A DNA stretch of 64,000 nucleotides from Limimaricola variabilis. Lineage in GTDB: Bacteria > Pseudomonadota > Alphaproteobacteria > Rhodobacterales > Rhodobacteraceae. This document shows positions 34,457-42,428 of this stretch, one piece after another. A model generated the notes under the pieces. It saw nothing but the letters and a program-made list of their open reading frames with translations. It made no database searches and was not told the origin of the DNA. The number at the start of each line of letters is the position of its first letter. Within the stretch, counting starts at the first letter, position 1. The DNA lies in NCBI RefSeq assembly GCF_014195545.1, contig NZ_JACIBX010000002.1, positions 468,135 to 532,134 on the forward strand, given 5' to 3'. A program made the position numbers and the translations under genes.

Positions 34457-34639
34457 ATGGATTACAGCAAGTCGGGCGGGCCGCGTCAGGGCCGCAACGC
34501 GCCCAAGCACCGCGAGCACAACGAGCGCGGCACCGCGAAGACCCCCTATGACAAGCGTGACGACAAGGCCGAGCTGCTCAAGCGCATGAAGGACGCCGCG
34601 AAGAAGGCGGCCGGAAAAGCGCCCGACCCCAAGGGCTGA
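34457..34639 (+). CDS. Small basic hydrophilic protein, 60 residues, unknown function
   Basis: A short gene divergent from cobN. Its product begins MDYSKSGGPRQGRNAP and is rich in Lys, Arg, Asp and Gly, ending with LKRMKDAAKKAAGKAPDPKG. It has no membrane span, cysteine or known motif. The ATG at 34457 has CAGGAG six bases before it; ATG 34454 is closer to that site. Codon use and the clear ribosome-binding site support it as real. It is convergent with the GNAT gene, whose stop lies three bases away. A nucleic-acid-binding or desiccation-type role would be guesswork. Confidence 0.65.
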   Translation: MDYSKSGGPRQGRNAPKHREHNERGTAKTPYDKRDDKAELLKRMKDAAKKAAGKAPDPKG

Positions 34640-34641
34640 GG

Positions 34642-35094
34642 TCACAGCCGCTTCTCCATGAAGACACTCGACCCGTTCTCGACATAATCGCCGAACGGGC
34701 CCCGTACGGCGAAGCCGTGCCTTGCATAGAGACGATGGGCGGCGGCCAGCCTGTCGCCCGTCTCGAGCCGGATCAGCAGCAGCGCCTCTTCGCGCGCGGC
34801 CCGTTCCAAGTGGTCGAGCAGAGCCGCGCCGATCCCGCGTCCGCGCGCTGCCTCGGCCACGAAGACCGATTTCAGCTCGCCGTATTCCGGTTTCACGTGA
34901 AGCGCGCCGCAGCCCAGCGGCGTGTCGCCGTCATAGGCCGCGAAGAAGCGGATATCGGCGGCCTCAAGGGCCTCTATGGCTAGGAAGTGGTTTTCCTCCG
35001 GCGGGTAGAGAGAGCGCATCAGCGCCTGGCTCGCCTCGATCAGCGCGCGCGGCCCGGGATCGGTCGCGCGCGCCTGCTTCACCTCGATGCTCAT
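34642..35094 (-). CDS. GNAT family N-acetyltransferase
   Basis: A 150-residue acetyl-CoA-dependent acyltransferase. The central strand and A-motif are present: GCGALHVKPEYGELKSVFVAEAARGRGIGAALLDHLE, where RGRGIG binds the acetyl-CoA pyrophosphate. The carboxyl AAHRLYARHGFAVRGPFGDY is the usual ending of the YjdJ/PhnO-like group. The acceptor substrate is not predictable. Its start overlaps the cobW stop (35091-35094, ATGA), so it is translated from the cobW message. Confidence 0.92.
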   Translation of the reverse strand: MSIEVKQARATDPGPRALIEASQALMRSLYPPEENHFLAIEALEAADIRFFAAYDGDTPLGCGALHVKPEYGELKSVFVAEAARGRGIGAALLDHLERAAREEALLLIRLETGDRLAAAHRLYARHGFAVRGPFGDYVENGSSVFMEKRL

Positions 35095-36155
35095 GCCGCC
35101 AGCGCGGCCTCGATCGCCGCGCGGTCCAGCCCCGCCTCGCCGATCACCACGAGCCGCGTCTCGCGCGGGTCACTGCCGAAGGGCCGGTCGAAATGCGTGT
35201 CAACGCGCGGGCCCACCGCCTGCAGCGTCAGGCGCATCGGTTTGCCCGCCACCGCGACGAAGCCCTTGAGGCGCAGGATGTCGTGCGCGCGGATCACCTC
35301 GGCGACCTGCGCGGTAAAAGCCTTCGGATCGCTTACCTCCGGCCGGGTGACGACGAAGCTTTCGAACTCGTCATGGCCATGGTGATGCGCCGCATCGTGA
35401 TGGTCGTCATCCTCGTCGTCGTGATCGTGGTGATGATGCACCTCGTGGCGCGCCTCCATGTCGGCCTCGGCGGCCGCGCCCTGGCCCAGCAGCACTTCGA
35501 CGGGAAGCGCGCCCATCGTGGCACGCACCACCTGCACGCCCTCGCGGGCCTCCGCCTTCAGCCTAGCGGCCAGCGCCTCGGCCTCGGCAGGCTCCAGCAG
35601 GTCGGTCTTGTTGACCACGATCATGTCGGCGGCGGCGATCTGGTCCTCGAACAGCTCCGAGAGCGGCGTCTCGTGGTCGAGCCCGTCATCGGCGGCGCGC
35701 TGGGCGTCGACCGCGGCGACGTCATGGGCGAACCGGCCCTCGGCTACCGCCTTGCCGTCGACCACGGTAACGACGCCGTCGACGGTGACGCGGGTCGAGA
35801 TGCCGGGCCAGTTGAAGGCGCGAATGAGCGGCTGCGGCAGCGCGAGGCCGGAGGTCTCGATCACGATGTGGTCGACCGGCTCGTCGCGGTCGAGCAGCTT
35901 CTCCATGGTCGGGATGAAGTCGTCGGCCACGGTGCAGCAGATGCAGCCATTCGACAGCTCGACCACGTCCTCGTCGCGGCAATTCTCGATGCCGCATCCC
36001 TTGAGGATGCCGCCATCGACGCCGAGATCGCCGAACTCGTTGATCACGAGCGCGATGCGCTTGCCCTTGGCGTTCTCGAGCAGATGACGGATCAGCGTGG
36101 TCTTTCCGGCGCCGAGAAAGCCGGTGACGACGGTAGCGGGGATCTTGGCGGGCAT
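35091..36155 (-). CDS. cobW: Cobalamin biosynthesis GTPase/metallochaperone CobW
   Basis: A 354-residue GTPase of the COG0523 family that is proposed to deliver cobalt to the CobN chelatase. The Walker A GFLGAGKTT lies near residue 11, the metal-binding CxCC motif GCICCT near 70, and the GTP specificity motif NKTD near 175. A histidine/aspartate-rich loop at about 235-265 (HHHHDHDDEDDD and following His) is a metal-binding insertion. Proximity to cobN, cbtAB and cobO supports CobW over a zinc (ZNG1-type) paralogue. It is divergent from a DUF1636 gene, leaving 45 bases for control. Confidence 0.94.
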   Translation of the reverse strand: MPAKIPATVVTGFLGAGKTTLIRHLLENAKGKRIALVINEFGDLGVDGGILKGCGIENCRDEDVVELSNGCICCTVADDFIPTMEKLLDRDEPVDHIVIETSGLALPQPLIRAFNWPGISTRVTVDGVVTVVDGKAVAEGRFAHDVAAVDAQRAADDGLDHETPLSELFEDQIAAADMIVVNKTDLLEPAEAEALAARLKAEAREGVQVVRATMGALPVEVLLGQGAAAEADMEARHEVHHHHDHDDEDDDHHDAAHHHGHDEFESFVVTRPEVSDPKAFTAQVAEVIRAHDILRLKGFVAVAGKPMRLTLQAVGPRVDTHFDRPFGSDPRETRLVVIGEAGLDRAAIEAALAA

Positions 36156-36200
36156 TGGGTTCTTCCGTTACTGATCGGCGTGACGACGCCGGGGGTGGAC

Positions 36201-36530
36201 ATGGACCGCATCACGATCTGCGCGACCTGCGCCACGCCGGGCATGGCGCCCGGCGGAGGGGCTCTGGCCGATGCGGTGCGCGCCGGGCTGCGCGAGGGGG
36301 TCGAGCTGCGGCTCGTCGATTGCCTGAATGTCTGCCATTCGCCCGTCGCCCTGTCGATCCGGGGCCATGGCAAGGCGGCCTATCTCTTCGCGGGGGTGGA
36401 TCCGGCCACGCAGGCGGCCGAGATCCGAAAGCTTGCCGATCTCTATGCCGAGACCGTCTCCGGCGACATCGCTGATGCGCGGCCGCTGGGGCAGCTCAGG
36501 CATTGCCTGATCGGGCGTATCCCGGGCTAG
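36201..36530 (+). CDS. DUF1636 protein (small cysteine-motif protein of cobalamin loci)
   Basis: A 109-residue protein with cysteines at 7 and 10 (ICATC) and at 41 and 45 (DCLNVC), a pattern like thioredoxin-fold [2Fe-2S] ferredoxins. The segment HSPVALSIRGHGKAAYLFAGVDP matches the DUF1636 family, which co-occurs with cobW/cobN. The biochemical role is unknown; metal or electron transfer is inference. It is divergent from cobW. Its TAG and that of cbtA share the palindrome CTAG, so the two stop codons overlap on opposite strands. A second DUF1636 gene lies at 45527. Confidence 0.85.
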   Translation: MDRITICATCATPGMAPGGGALADAVRAGLREGVELRLVDCLNVCHSPVALSIRGHGKAAYLFAGVDPATQAAEIRKLADLYAETVSGDIADARPLGQLRHCLIGRIPG

Positions 36531-37213
36531 GCCCGCTGAGCCTCGCGCGACCAGATCCAGCCGGCCGCCAGCCCGAGAAATGCCCATGCGGCCGCCGAGA
36601 CGCCAAGGGCGCGGGTCGAGAACAGCGCTGCCAGTTCCGGCGCGGCGGCACCGAAATAGCGGTCGAGATGCGGTGCGCCGATCAGATGCGGCGCGGCGAT
36701 CATCGCGATCCCGCCCGCGAGCCAGGCAGGGCCGCGGCCAAAGGCCATCAGGGCGAGCCCCAGCGCCGTCGCGACCACGGTGAAGGCCCACCAGGTCTGG
36801 CGCTCGGTGATCTCGGCGGCGACGGTGCCGGGAAGCTCGGGCGGCAGCCCGAAGCTCGGTGCGAGCGCCACGGCCGTGAAACCGCCTAGCCCCCATAAGA
36901 GGCCGCGCCGTGCATCGACCGCGACACCGCGCCGGGCCGCGAGCGCGAAGCCCGCCGCCAGCACGAAGCCAAAGCCGATCCAGCCCACGATGTTGATGGC
37001 GAGCGTGCCCATGTGCCGCCCGAGCGCGTCGCCCAGCGGCGGCGCGCCTGCGTCGGAGCCGACATAGCCATCGGTGAAATGCGCCCGCGCGCCGGATTCG
37101 TAGAGTTCGGCTTCCAGCAGGAGGGGCACGACGAACCATAGCTGCAGAAGTGCGGCGAGCACGCCTGCGGCCAGGCCAGCGAACAACGCGCTGGCCCCGA
37201 TCTGTTTCAACAT
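36527..37213 (-). CDS. cbtA: CbtA family predicted cobalt transporter subunit
   Basis: A 228-residue membrane protein with about five to six spans. The opening MLKQIGASALFAGLAAGVLAALLQLWFVVPLLLEAELYE, the loop GRHMGTLAINIVGWIGFGFVLAAGFAL, then RRGLLWGLGGFTAVALAPSFGLPPELPG are the CbtA signature. CbtA pairs with CbtB as a predicted cobalt importer under cobalamin control. It begins ten bases after the cbtB stop and lies downstream of the cobalamin riboswitch. Confidence 0.92.
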   Translation of the reverse strand: MLKQIGASALFAGLAAGVLAALLQLWFVVPLLLEAELYESGARAHFTDGYVGSDAGAPPLGDALGRHMGTLAINIVGWIGFGFVLAAGFALAARRGVAVDARRGLLWGLGGFTAVALAPSFGLPPELPGTVAAEITERQTWWAFTVVATALGLALMAFGRGPAWLAGGIAMIAAPHLIGAPHLDRYFGAAAPELAALFSTRALGVSAAAWAFLGLAAGWIWSREAQRA

Positions 37214-37223
37214 GTCGATGCGA

Positions 37224-37394
37224 TCAGTGGCAGGGGAAGCCGGTGGCGTGGCGCGAATCATGGGCCACGTCATGCATGCCGCCGGCGTGGCTGAAGCCCG
37301 CGGCGAAGATCAGCCCAAGGCCGAGCACGGCGGCAAAGGCGATGGTGGCGATGTCGGAAAGCGCGCCCGAGGAAGCGATGGTCTTGGTCGTCAT
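37224..37394 (-). CDS. cbtB: CbtB family predicted cobalt transporter subunit
   Basis: A 56-residue single-span protein: TKTIASSGALSDIATIAFA leads into the membrane segment, then AGFSHAGGMHDVAHDSRHATGFPCH. The carboxyl histidines (HDVAHD...H) are the conserved metal-binding feature of CbtB. The start ATG has AGGAG seven bases upstream. It is the first gene after the cobalamin riboswitch and precedes cbtA, as in other alphaproteobacteria. Confidence 0.92.
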   Translation of the reverse strand: MTTKTIASSGALSDIATIAFAAVLGLGLIFAAGFSHAGGMHDVAHDSRHATGFPCH

Positions 37395-37439
37395 ATCAAA
37401 TCTCCTGTCCCGTCCACCCGACGGGGTCATGGGTTTCGT

Positions 37440-37640
37440 CATGCAGGCCGGTCTCCTGGCTCGCGGGTCGCGGCATCCCTCCACCTTCCCGGGCTTTGCC
37501 CAGTGGCTACGGAGGGACGCTCACCGCTCACAGTCGCGGGGGCGGCTGCGGCAGGGGGCCTCCTGACTGGATCGGCCCCTTCCGCATTCCCGATTTCCTC
37601 CCCTCGGGCGCTTCGCGCCGCATCGGGGAACCTTGCTCCC
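37440..37640 (-). promoter_or_regulatory. Cobalamin riboswitch controlling cbtB-cbtA
   Basis: Read on the minus strand, the conserved cobalamin-aptamer blocks occur in order: GGGAATGCGGAAGGGGCC, then GCCGCCCCCGCGACTGTGA near 37545-37527, GCCACTGGG near 37508-37499, CGGGAAGG near 37492-37484, and the terminal B12 box GAGCCAGGAGACCGGCC at about 37462-37446. A further hairpin, CCCGTC/GACGGG at about 37426-37409, lies next to the cbtB ribosome-binding site AGGAG. No U-tract follows, so control of translation initiation by B12 is more likely than termination. Exact outer ends are approximate. Confidence 0.92.
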
Positions 37641-37801
37641 CCGTTTTGCGCGCCCGCACCCCGTCGCGTCAAGCGTCAAGGTGAGGGCCTCTGCCGGTGC
37701 AAACGCGGCGGAACCCTGCGCGCCAAGGGCCGCGCGCGTTGACTTCGCGGCCGCCTTTCCCGCATAGCGCCGCGACCACGAGCGCGAATGAGGGCGGCGT
37801 C

Positions 37802-40800
37802 ATGCGATTCTCCCGGCTGCGGCTGAACGGCTTCAAGAGCTTCGTCGACCCGACCGATCTGGTGATCGATGACGGGCTCACCGGCGTGGTCGGTCCGAAT
37901 GGCTGCGGCAAGTCGAACCTGCTGGAGGCGCTGCGCTGGGTGATGGGCGAGAACCGCCCCACCGCGATGCGCGGCGGCGGCATGGAGGATGTGATCTTTG
38001 CCGGTGCCGCCACCCGGCCTGCGCGCAACCACGCCGAGGTCACGCTCTCGATCGACAATGCCGAGCGGTTGGCGCCCGCCGCCTTCAACGATGCCGACAC
38101 GCTCGAGATCGTGCGCCGGATCACCCGCGACATCGGGTCGGCCTACCGGCTCAACGGCAAGGAAGTGCGCGCCCGCGACGTGCAGATGCTCTTCGCCGAC
38201 GCTTCGACCGGTTCGCAGTCGCCGGCGCTGGTCCGCCAGGGGCAGATCGCCGAACTGATCAACGCCAAGCCGACGGCCAGGCGCCGCATCCTCGAAGAGG
38301 CGGCGGGCATTTCCGGTCTCTACCAGCGCCGTCACGAGGCCGAGCTGAAGCTGCGCGGCGCCGAGGCGAACCTCGCCCGCGTCGACGACGTCGTCGAAAG
38401 TCAGGCGGCGCAGCTCGCGACCCTGGCGCGGCAGGCCCGCACGGCGGCACGCTACCGCGAGATCGGCACGGCGCTGCGCGCGGCCGAGGGGCTGCTGCTC
38501 TGGCTGCGCTGGAACGCCTCCGAGACGATGCGCCGCGCCGCCGAGGAGGAACTGCGCGAGCTCGCACAGGCCGCCGCCCGCGCCGACGCCCAGGCGGGCA
38601 AGTCGGTCGCGGTACGCGCCGAGGCCGAGACGGCGCTGCCGCCGCTGCGCGAGGAGGCGACGGTGGCCAACGCCGTGCTGAACCGCCAGGAGGCCGAACG
38701 CGACCGGCTGCTCGACCAGGAAAAGCGTGCGCGCGGCGCGATTCGCGCGCTCGGCGCGCGGATCGAACAGATCGACCGCGACATGGAGCGCGAGGGCGTG
38801 CTCGATCGTGACGCCGGCGAGACGATGGGCGCGTTGGAGGCCGAGGCCGCCGAGCTGGCGCAGGCCGGCCAGGGCCACGAGGCGCGGCTCGCCCAGGCCG
38901 AGGAGGCCGCGCTCGAGGCGGGAGAGATCCTGTCCGAGGCTGAGCGCGCCCAGGGCCAGCGCACCGAGGACACCGCCCGGCTGGCGGCCCGGCACCAGTC
39001 GGCGCAGCGCATGGTGGCCGAGGCCCGCGCGCGCATCGCCAAGAGTGCCGAGGCCGCCGGCGAGGCCAAGACGCAGCTCGATCAGGCCGGCGCGGCGGCG
39101 ACGCAGGCCGGTGCGGCGCTGGGCCGGGCCGCCGAGGCGGAGCGGGCCGCGAGAGAGGCTGCCGAGGCCGCCGAGCGCGACCTTGCGCAAGCCGAGACCG
39201 CCCGCGCCGAGGCACAATCGGCCGAGGCGGAGACGCGTGCTGCGCGTTCTGGCGTCGAAGGCGAGGCCAAGGCGCTGCGCGCCGAGGTTGCCGGTCTCGC
39301 CCGGCTGGTCGAGCGCAGCGGCAGCGAGGGCACGCAGCTTCTGGACATGCTCAAGGTCGAGCCGGGCTTCGAGAAGGCGCTGGGCGCGGCGCTGGGCGAC
39401 GAGCTGAAGGCACCGGTGGTGGATGCACGCGGCGCGACCGGTTGGGCCGAGCTGCCTGGCTACGACGCCGATCAGCCGCTGCCCGAGGGCACCGCGCCGC
39501 TGGCGCACGCCGTGCACGCCCCGGGACTTCTGGGCCGCAGGCTCGCGCAGGTCGGCGTGGTGAGGCGCGACGAGGGCGCGGCGCTGCAGGGCCGCCTGAA
39601 ACCCGGTCAGCGGCTGGTCAGCCGCGAAGGCGACCTGTGGCGCTGGGACGGCTATCGCGCCGGGGCCGAGGACGCCCCCTCGGCGGCGGCGCTGAGGCTG
39701 GAGCAGATGAACCGGCTGGCGGCACTGCGCGGCGAGTTGGAGGTGGTCGAGGCCCGGCTCGAGGAGCTGGTCGACGCCCATGCCGACGCCGCGGCCGCGC
39801 TCGAACAGGCCCGCGAGACCGATGCCGCCGCCCGCGCCGCGCGCCGCGCGGCCGAGACCGCGCTGTCGGAAGCCGCGCGCGCGCTCAGCCGCGCAGAGGG
39901 GGAGAAAGGCCGCGCCGAGTCTCGCCGCGTCGCCGCCGCCGAGGCGATGGCGCGCCACGAGGCCGAGGGTCGGGCAGGGCGCGAGGCGCTGGTCGAGGCC
40001 GAGGCCGGGTTGCGCGATCTCGACGATCTCGATGCCGCGCGGGCGCGGGTCGAGCAGGGGCGCCAGCTCGTCGAGGCTGCGCGGATCACCATGATCACCC
40101 GCCGTTCCGAGGCGGACGAGATCCGTCGGACCGGCGAGGCGCGGACGCGCCGCGCCGAGGCAGTGGCGCGCGAGCTCGACGGCTGGCGCCAGCGGGCCGA
40201 GACGGCGCGCGGCCGGATGGCCGAGCTGACCGCGCGGCGGTCCGAGACCGAGGCCGAATTGGAGCGCGCCAGTGCCCGGCCGGAGGCGATCTTCGCCGAG
40301 CGCCGCAAGCTCGACGCCGACATCGCACAGGCCGAGGCGCGCCGCGACGCCGCCACCGAGGCGCTGCGCGCGGCCGAGGGCGCACTGGCCGATGCACAGG
40401 CCGCCGAGCGGGCGGCCGAGCGTGCCGCGTCGGAAGCGCGCGAGCGCCGCGCCGCCTCCGAGGCGCGGGCCGAGGCCGCGCGGCAGGCGGTGACCCAAGC
40501 TGCCGAGCGGATTACCGAGACGTTGGAAACCACCCCCGAGGCGCTGTTCGAGACGCTGGAGATCGGCGCGCTCGCCCCGCCGCCCGCAGAGGAGGTCGAG
40601 GCCAAGGTCGCGCAGCTGCGCCGCCAGCGAGACGCGCTGGGCTCGGTCAACCTGCGCGCCGAAGAGGATGCCGAGGCGATCCGCGCCGAGCATGACGGGC
40701 TGGTCAGCGAAAAGGCCGATCTCGAAGAGGCGATCCGCACGCTGCGCCAGGGCATCGGCAGCCTCAACCGCGAAGGGCGCGAGCGCCTTCTCGCCGCCTT

Positions 40801-41257
40801 CGACCAGGTGAACGAGAATTTCGGCACGCTGTTCACCCATCTTTTCGGGGGCGGCGAAGCGCGGCTCACCTTGGTCGAGAGCGACGACCCGCTCGAGGCC
40901 GGGCTCGAGATCCTGTGCCAGCCGCCGGGCAAGAAGCTCAGTGTGCTTTCGCTGCTGTCGGGCGGCGAACAGACGCTGACCGCGCTGGCGCTCATCTTCG
41001 CGGTGTTCCTCGCCAACCCGGCGCCGATCTGCGTGCTCGACGAGGTCGACGCGCCGCTCGACGATGCCAACGTGACCCGGTTCTGCGACCTTCTGGACGA
41101 GATGACCCGCCGCACCGACACGCGGTTCCTGATTATCACCCACCACGCGGTGACGATGGCCCGGATGGACCGTCTCTACGGCGTCACCATGGGCGAGCAG
41201 GGGGTGAGCCAGCTGGTTTCGGTCGATCTGCGCAAGGCCGAGCAGATGGTCGCCTGA
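37802..41257 (+). CDS. smc: Chromosome segregation protein SMC
   Basis: A 1151-residue ATPase of the condensin core that compacts and organises the chromosome. The amino-terminal head has KSFVDPTD and the Walker [21 protein letters not shown] near residue 30. Two long Ala/Glu/Arg-rich coiled coils (about 165-490 and 660-1000) flank a hinge near 500-650. The carboxyl head holds the signature [18 protein letters not shown] and Walker [14 protein letters not shown]. The start [14 protein letters not shown] at 37802 gives the canonical amino end. The very Ala-rich coils leave long open frames on other strands. ScpA/ScpB are not nearby. Confidence 0.96.
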   Translation: MRFSRLRLNGFKSFVDPTDLVIDDGLTGVVGPNGCGKSNLLEALRWVMGENRPTAMRGGGMEDVIFAGAATRPARNHAEVTLSIDNAERLAPAAFNDADTLEIVRRITRDIGSAYRLNGKEVRARDVQMLFADASTGSQSPALVRQGQIAELINAKPTARRRILEEAAGISGLYQRRHEAELKLRGAEANLARVDDVVESQAAQLATLARQARTAARYREIGTALRAAEGLLLWLRWNASETMRRAAEEELRELAQAAARADAQAGKSVAVRAEAETALPPLREEATVANAVLNRQEAERDRLLDQEKRARGAIRALGARIEQIDRDMEREGVLDRDAGETMGALEAEAAELAQAGQGHEARLAQAEEAALEAGEILSEAERAQGQRTEDTARLAARHQSAQRMVAEARARIAKSAEAAGEAKTQLDQAGAAATQAGAALGRAAEAERAAREAAEAAERDLAQAETARAEAQSAEAETRAARSGVEGEAKALRAEVAGLARLVERSGSEGTQLLDMLKVEPGFEKALGAALGDELKAPVVDARGATGWAELPGYDADQPLPEGTAPLAHAVHAPGLLGRRLAQVGVVRRDEGAALQGRLKPGQRLVSREGDLWRWDGYRAGAEDAPSAAALRLEQMNRLAALRGELEVVEARLEELVDAHADAAAALEQARETDAAARAARRAAETALSEAARALSRAEGEKGRAESRRVAAAEAMARHEAEGRAGREALVEAEAGLRDLDDLDAARARVEQGRQLVEAARITMITRRSEADEIRRTGEARTRRAEAVARELDGWRQRAETARGRMAELTARRSETEAELERASARPEAIFAERRKLDADIAQAEARRDAATEALRAAEGALADAQAAERAAERAASEARERRAASEARAEAARQAVTQAAERITETLETTPEALFETLEIGALAPPPAEEVEAKVAQLRRQRDALGSVNLRAEEDAEAIRAEHDGLVSEKADLEEAIRTLRQGIGSLNREGRERLLAAFDQVNENFGTLFTHLFGGGEARLTLVESDDPLEAGLEILCQPPGKKLSVLSLLSGGEQTLTALALIFAVFLANPAPICVLDEVDAPLDDANVTRFCDLLDEMTRRTDTRFLIITHHAVTMARMDRLYGVTMGEQGVSQLVSVDLRKAEQMVA

Positions 41258-41385
41258 GGCGCAATCTTTCCGGAGCGAAGCATCTCGTGATCCCGGAACG
41301 CAAAGAGAACGCTTGAGAAAATAACCCGCATTTGGCAAGACTTCCCCCTGCCGCGACACATCGCGGCGAGGGGAGGTGATATGTA

Positions 41386-41475
41386 TTGACCGAAGCCCGC
41401 TACCGTAAGTGGATGGTGGTCGTCGCAGTGGCAACACTGCTGGTGAGCGTCGTCCGTCTCTGGGTCGGGAAGTAA
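41386..41475 (+). CDS. Candidate 29-residue single-span membrane peptide
   Basis: A TTG-started frame encodes a basic leader (TEARYRKW) followed by a hydrophobic span (MVVVAVATLLVSVV) and RLWVGK. It has GGGGAGG nine bases upstream. A two-codon ATG-TAT-TGA frame at 41381-41389 sits closer to the same site, and its stop overlaps the TTG. Just before, GCCGCGA (41350-41356) pairs with TCGCGGC (41361-41367), and outer C/G runs could partly hide the ribosome-binding site. There is no homologue I recognise. It occupies much of the 340-base space between smc and the glutaredoxin gene, where I see no other gene. Confidence 0.4.
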   Translation: MTEARYRKWMVVVAVATLLVSVVRLWVGK

Positions 41476-41479
41476 CCCC

Positions 41480-41518
41480 GGCAAAGAGAAACCCCGCAGA
41501 GCGGCAACTCTGCGGGGT
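41480..41518 (-). terminator. Rho-independent terminator of the glutaredoxin-MauE gene
   Basis: ACCCCGCAGAG (41491-41501) pairs perfectly with CTCTGCGGGGT (41508-41518). On the minus strand the hairpin is followed by TTCTCTTTG, a U-rich tract. The glutaredoxin-MauE gene ends at 41599. The small peptide frame on the plus strand ends 15 bases before the hairpin, which may also end that transcript. Confidence 0.7.
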
Positions 41519-41598
41519 CCAGATCAGGGATGAGATATCATCGACCGATCACTACCGTATGACATCATAATGTGCATCGCCTGACGGATTGTAAAGCC

Positions 41599-42336
41599 TC
41601 AGGCCAGCAGCATCACCAGCATCCAGAGCCCCATCCCGGCCATCATCACGTTCTCGGTCAGCGAGATGAAGCCCAGCGGCACGTTGCTGTCGGCGCCGAC
41701 GCAGGCGCATTTCAACTCGCGCTTGTCGATATAGACCGCCTTGATCACCGACACCGCGCCCACCGTACCGATGAAGAGCGCCAGCGGCGCCGAGAACCAG
41801 GTCAGCAGCAGCGCCGTCATCAGCACCCCCGCGATCCCTTCGGCCCAAGGGTAGATATAGGCATAGGGTACCCATTTCTGCGCCAGCAGGTCGTAGTTGA
41901 GAAAGCCGTTCGAGAACCCCTCGACATCCTGCAGCTTCTGCAGCGCCAGCAGGCACATCGCCACCGAGATGAACCAGCCGATGGTCTGGCCGGTGAAGAA
42001 GGTGCCGAGCGCGACCCAGGTGATCGCCACGGCGATGGCGAAGGCCATGCCGAAGATCGCGATCACCGGGCGATAGGTCGTGCCCTCGGGCTTGGCTGGT
42101 GCCATGTCGAAATGCGCCCTGAGGTCGTCGTAGCCGCCGATCCGCTTGCCGTCGATGAAGGTCTGCGGCGTGGTCTTCACCTCGTGCTCGCGCTTGAAGG
42201 CTTCGGTCGCCTCACGCGTGGTGAGTTCGTGATCCTCGACCGCATAGCCGTTCTTCTTGAGCAGCCAGAGAGATTTCTGGCCGAAGGGGCACTGATGCTT
42301 GGGCATCGACATGCGATAGAGTTGGGCGGTCTTCAT
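41599..42336 (-). CDS. Glutaredoxin domain fused to MauE/DoxX-like redox membrane domain
   Basis: A 245-residue protein. Residues 1-80 are a glutaredoxin fold with a monothiol-type active site, KHQCPFGQKS (C16), and the glutathione-site TTPQTFIDGKRIGGYDDL. From residue 95 four membrane spans follow, with the MauE-like motif KCACVGADSNVPLGFISLTEN near 215. MauE-type proteins help deliver reductant or form disulfides in periplasmic proteins. The fusion suggests thiol electron transfer across the membrane. The start at 42336 has GGAGGA seven bases before it. Substrate unknown. Confidence 0.85.
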   Translation of the reverse strand: MKTAQLYRMSMPKHQCPFGQKSLWLLKKNGYAVEDHELTTREATEAFKREHEVKTTPQTFIDGKRIGGYDDLRAHFDMAPAKPEGTTYRPVIAIFGMAFAIAVAITWVALGTFFTGQTIGWFISVAMCLLALQKLQDVEGFSNGFLNYDLLAQKWVPYAYIYPWAEGIAGVLMTALLLTWFSAPLALFIGTVGAVSVIKAVYIDKRELKCACVGADSNVPLGFISLTENVMMAGMGLWMLVMLLA

Positions 42337-42428
42337 GGGCCGGTCCTCCGTCATGCGGTTGACCGGCCAACGCGCCTATACCCCCTCGGGGTTCCATCCC
42401 GAGAGGGCGCTGCGGGGATCTCAGCAGA

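Noticed and set aside
37676..41437. A 1253-codon open frame antisense to smc
   Set aside because: It mirrors the Ala/Glu/Arg-rich coiled coil of smc. Long antisense frames are expected from GC-rich codon bias, and its translation is Arg/Leu/Gly-rich without domain structure.
42381..42407. Hairpin CTCGGG/CCCGAG between the glutaredoxin-MauE gene and the MltB-type gene
   Set aside because: It has one mismatch and no U-tract on either strand, so I did not call it a terminator.
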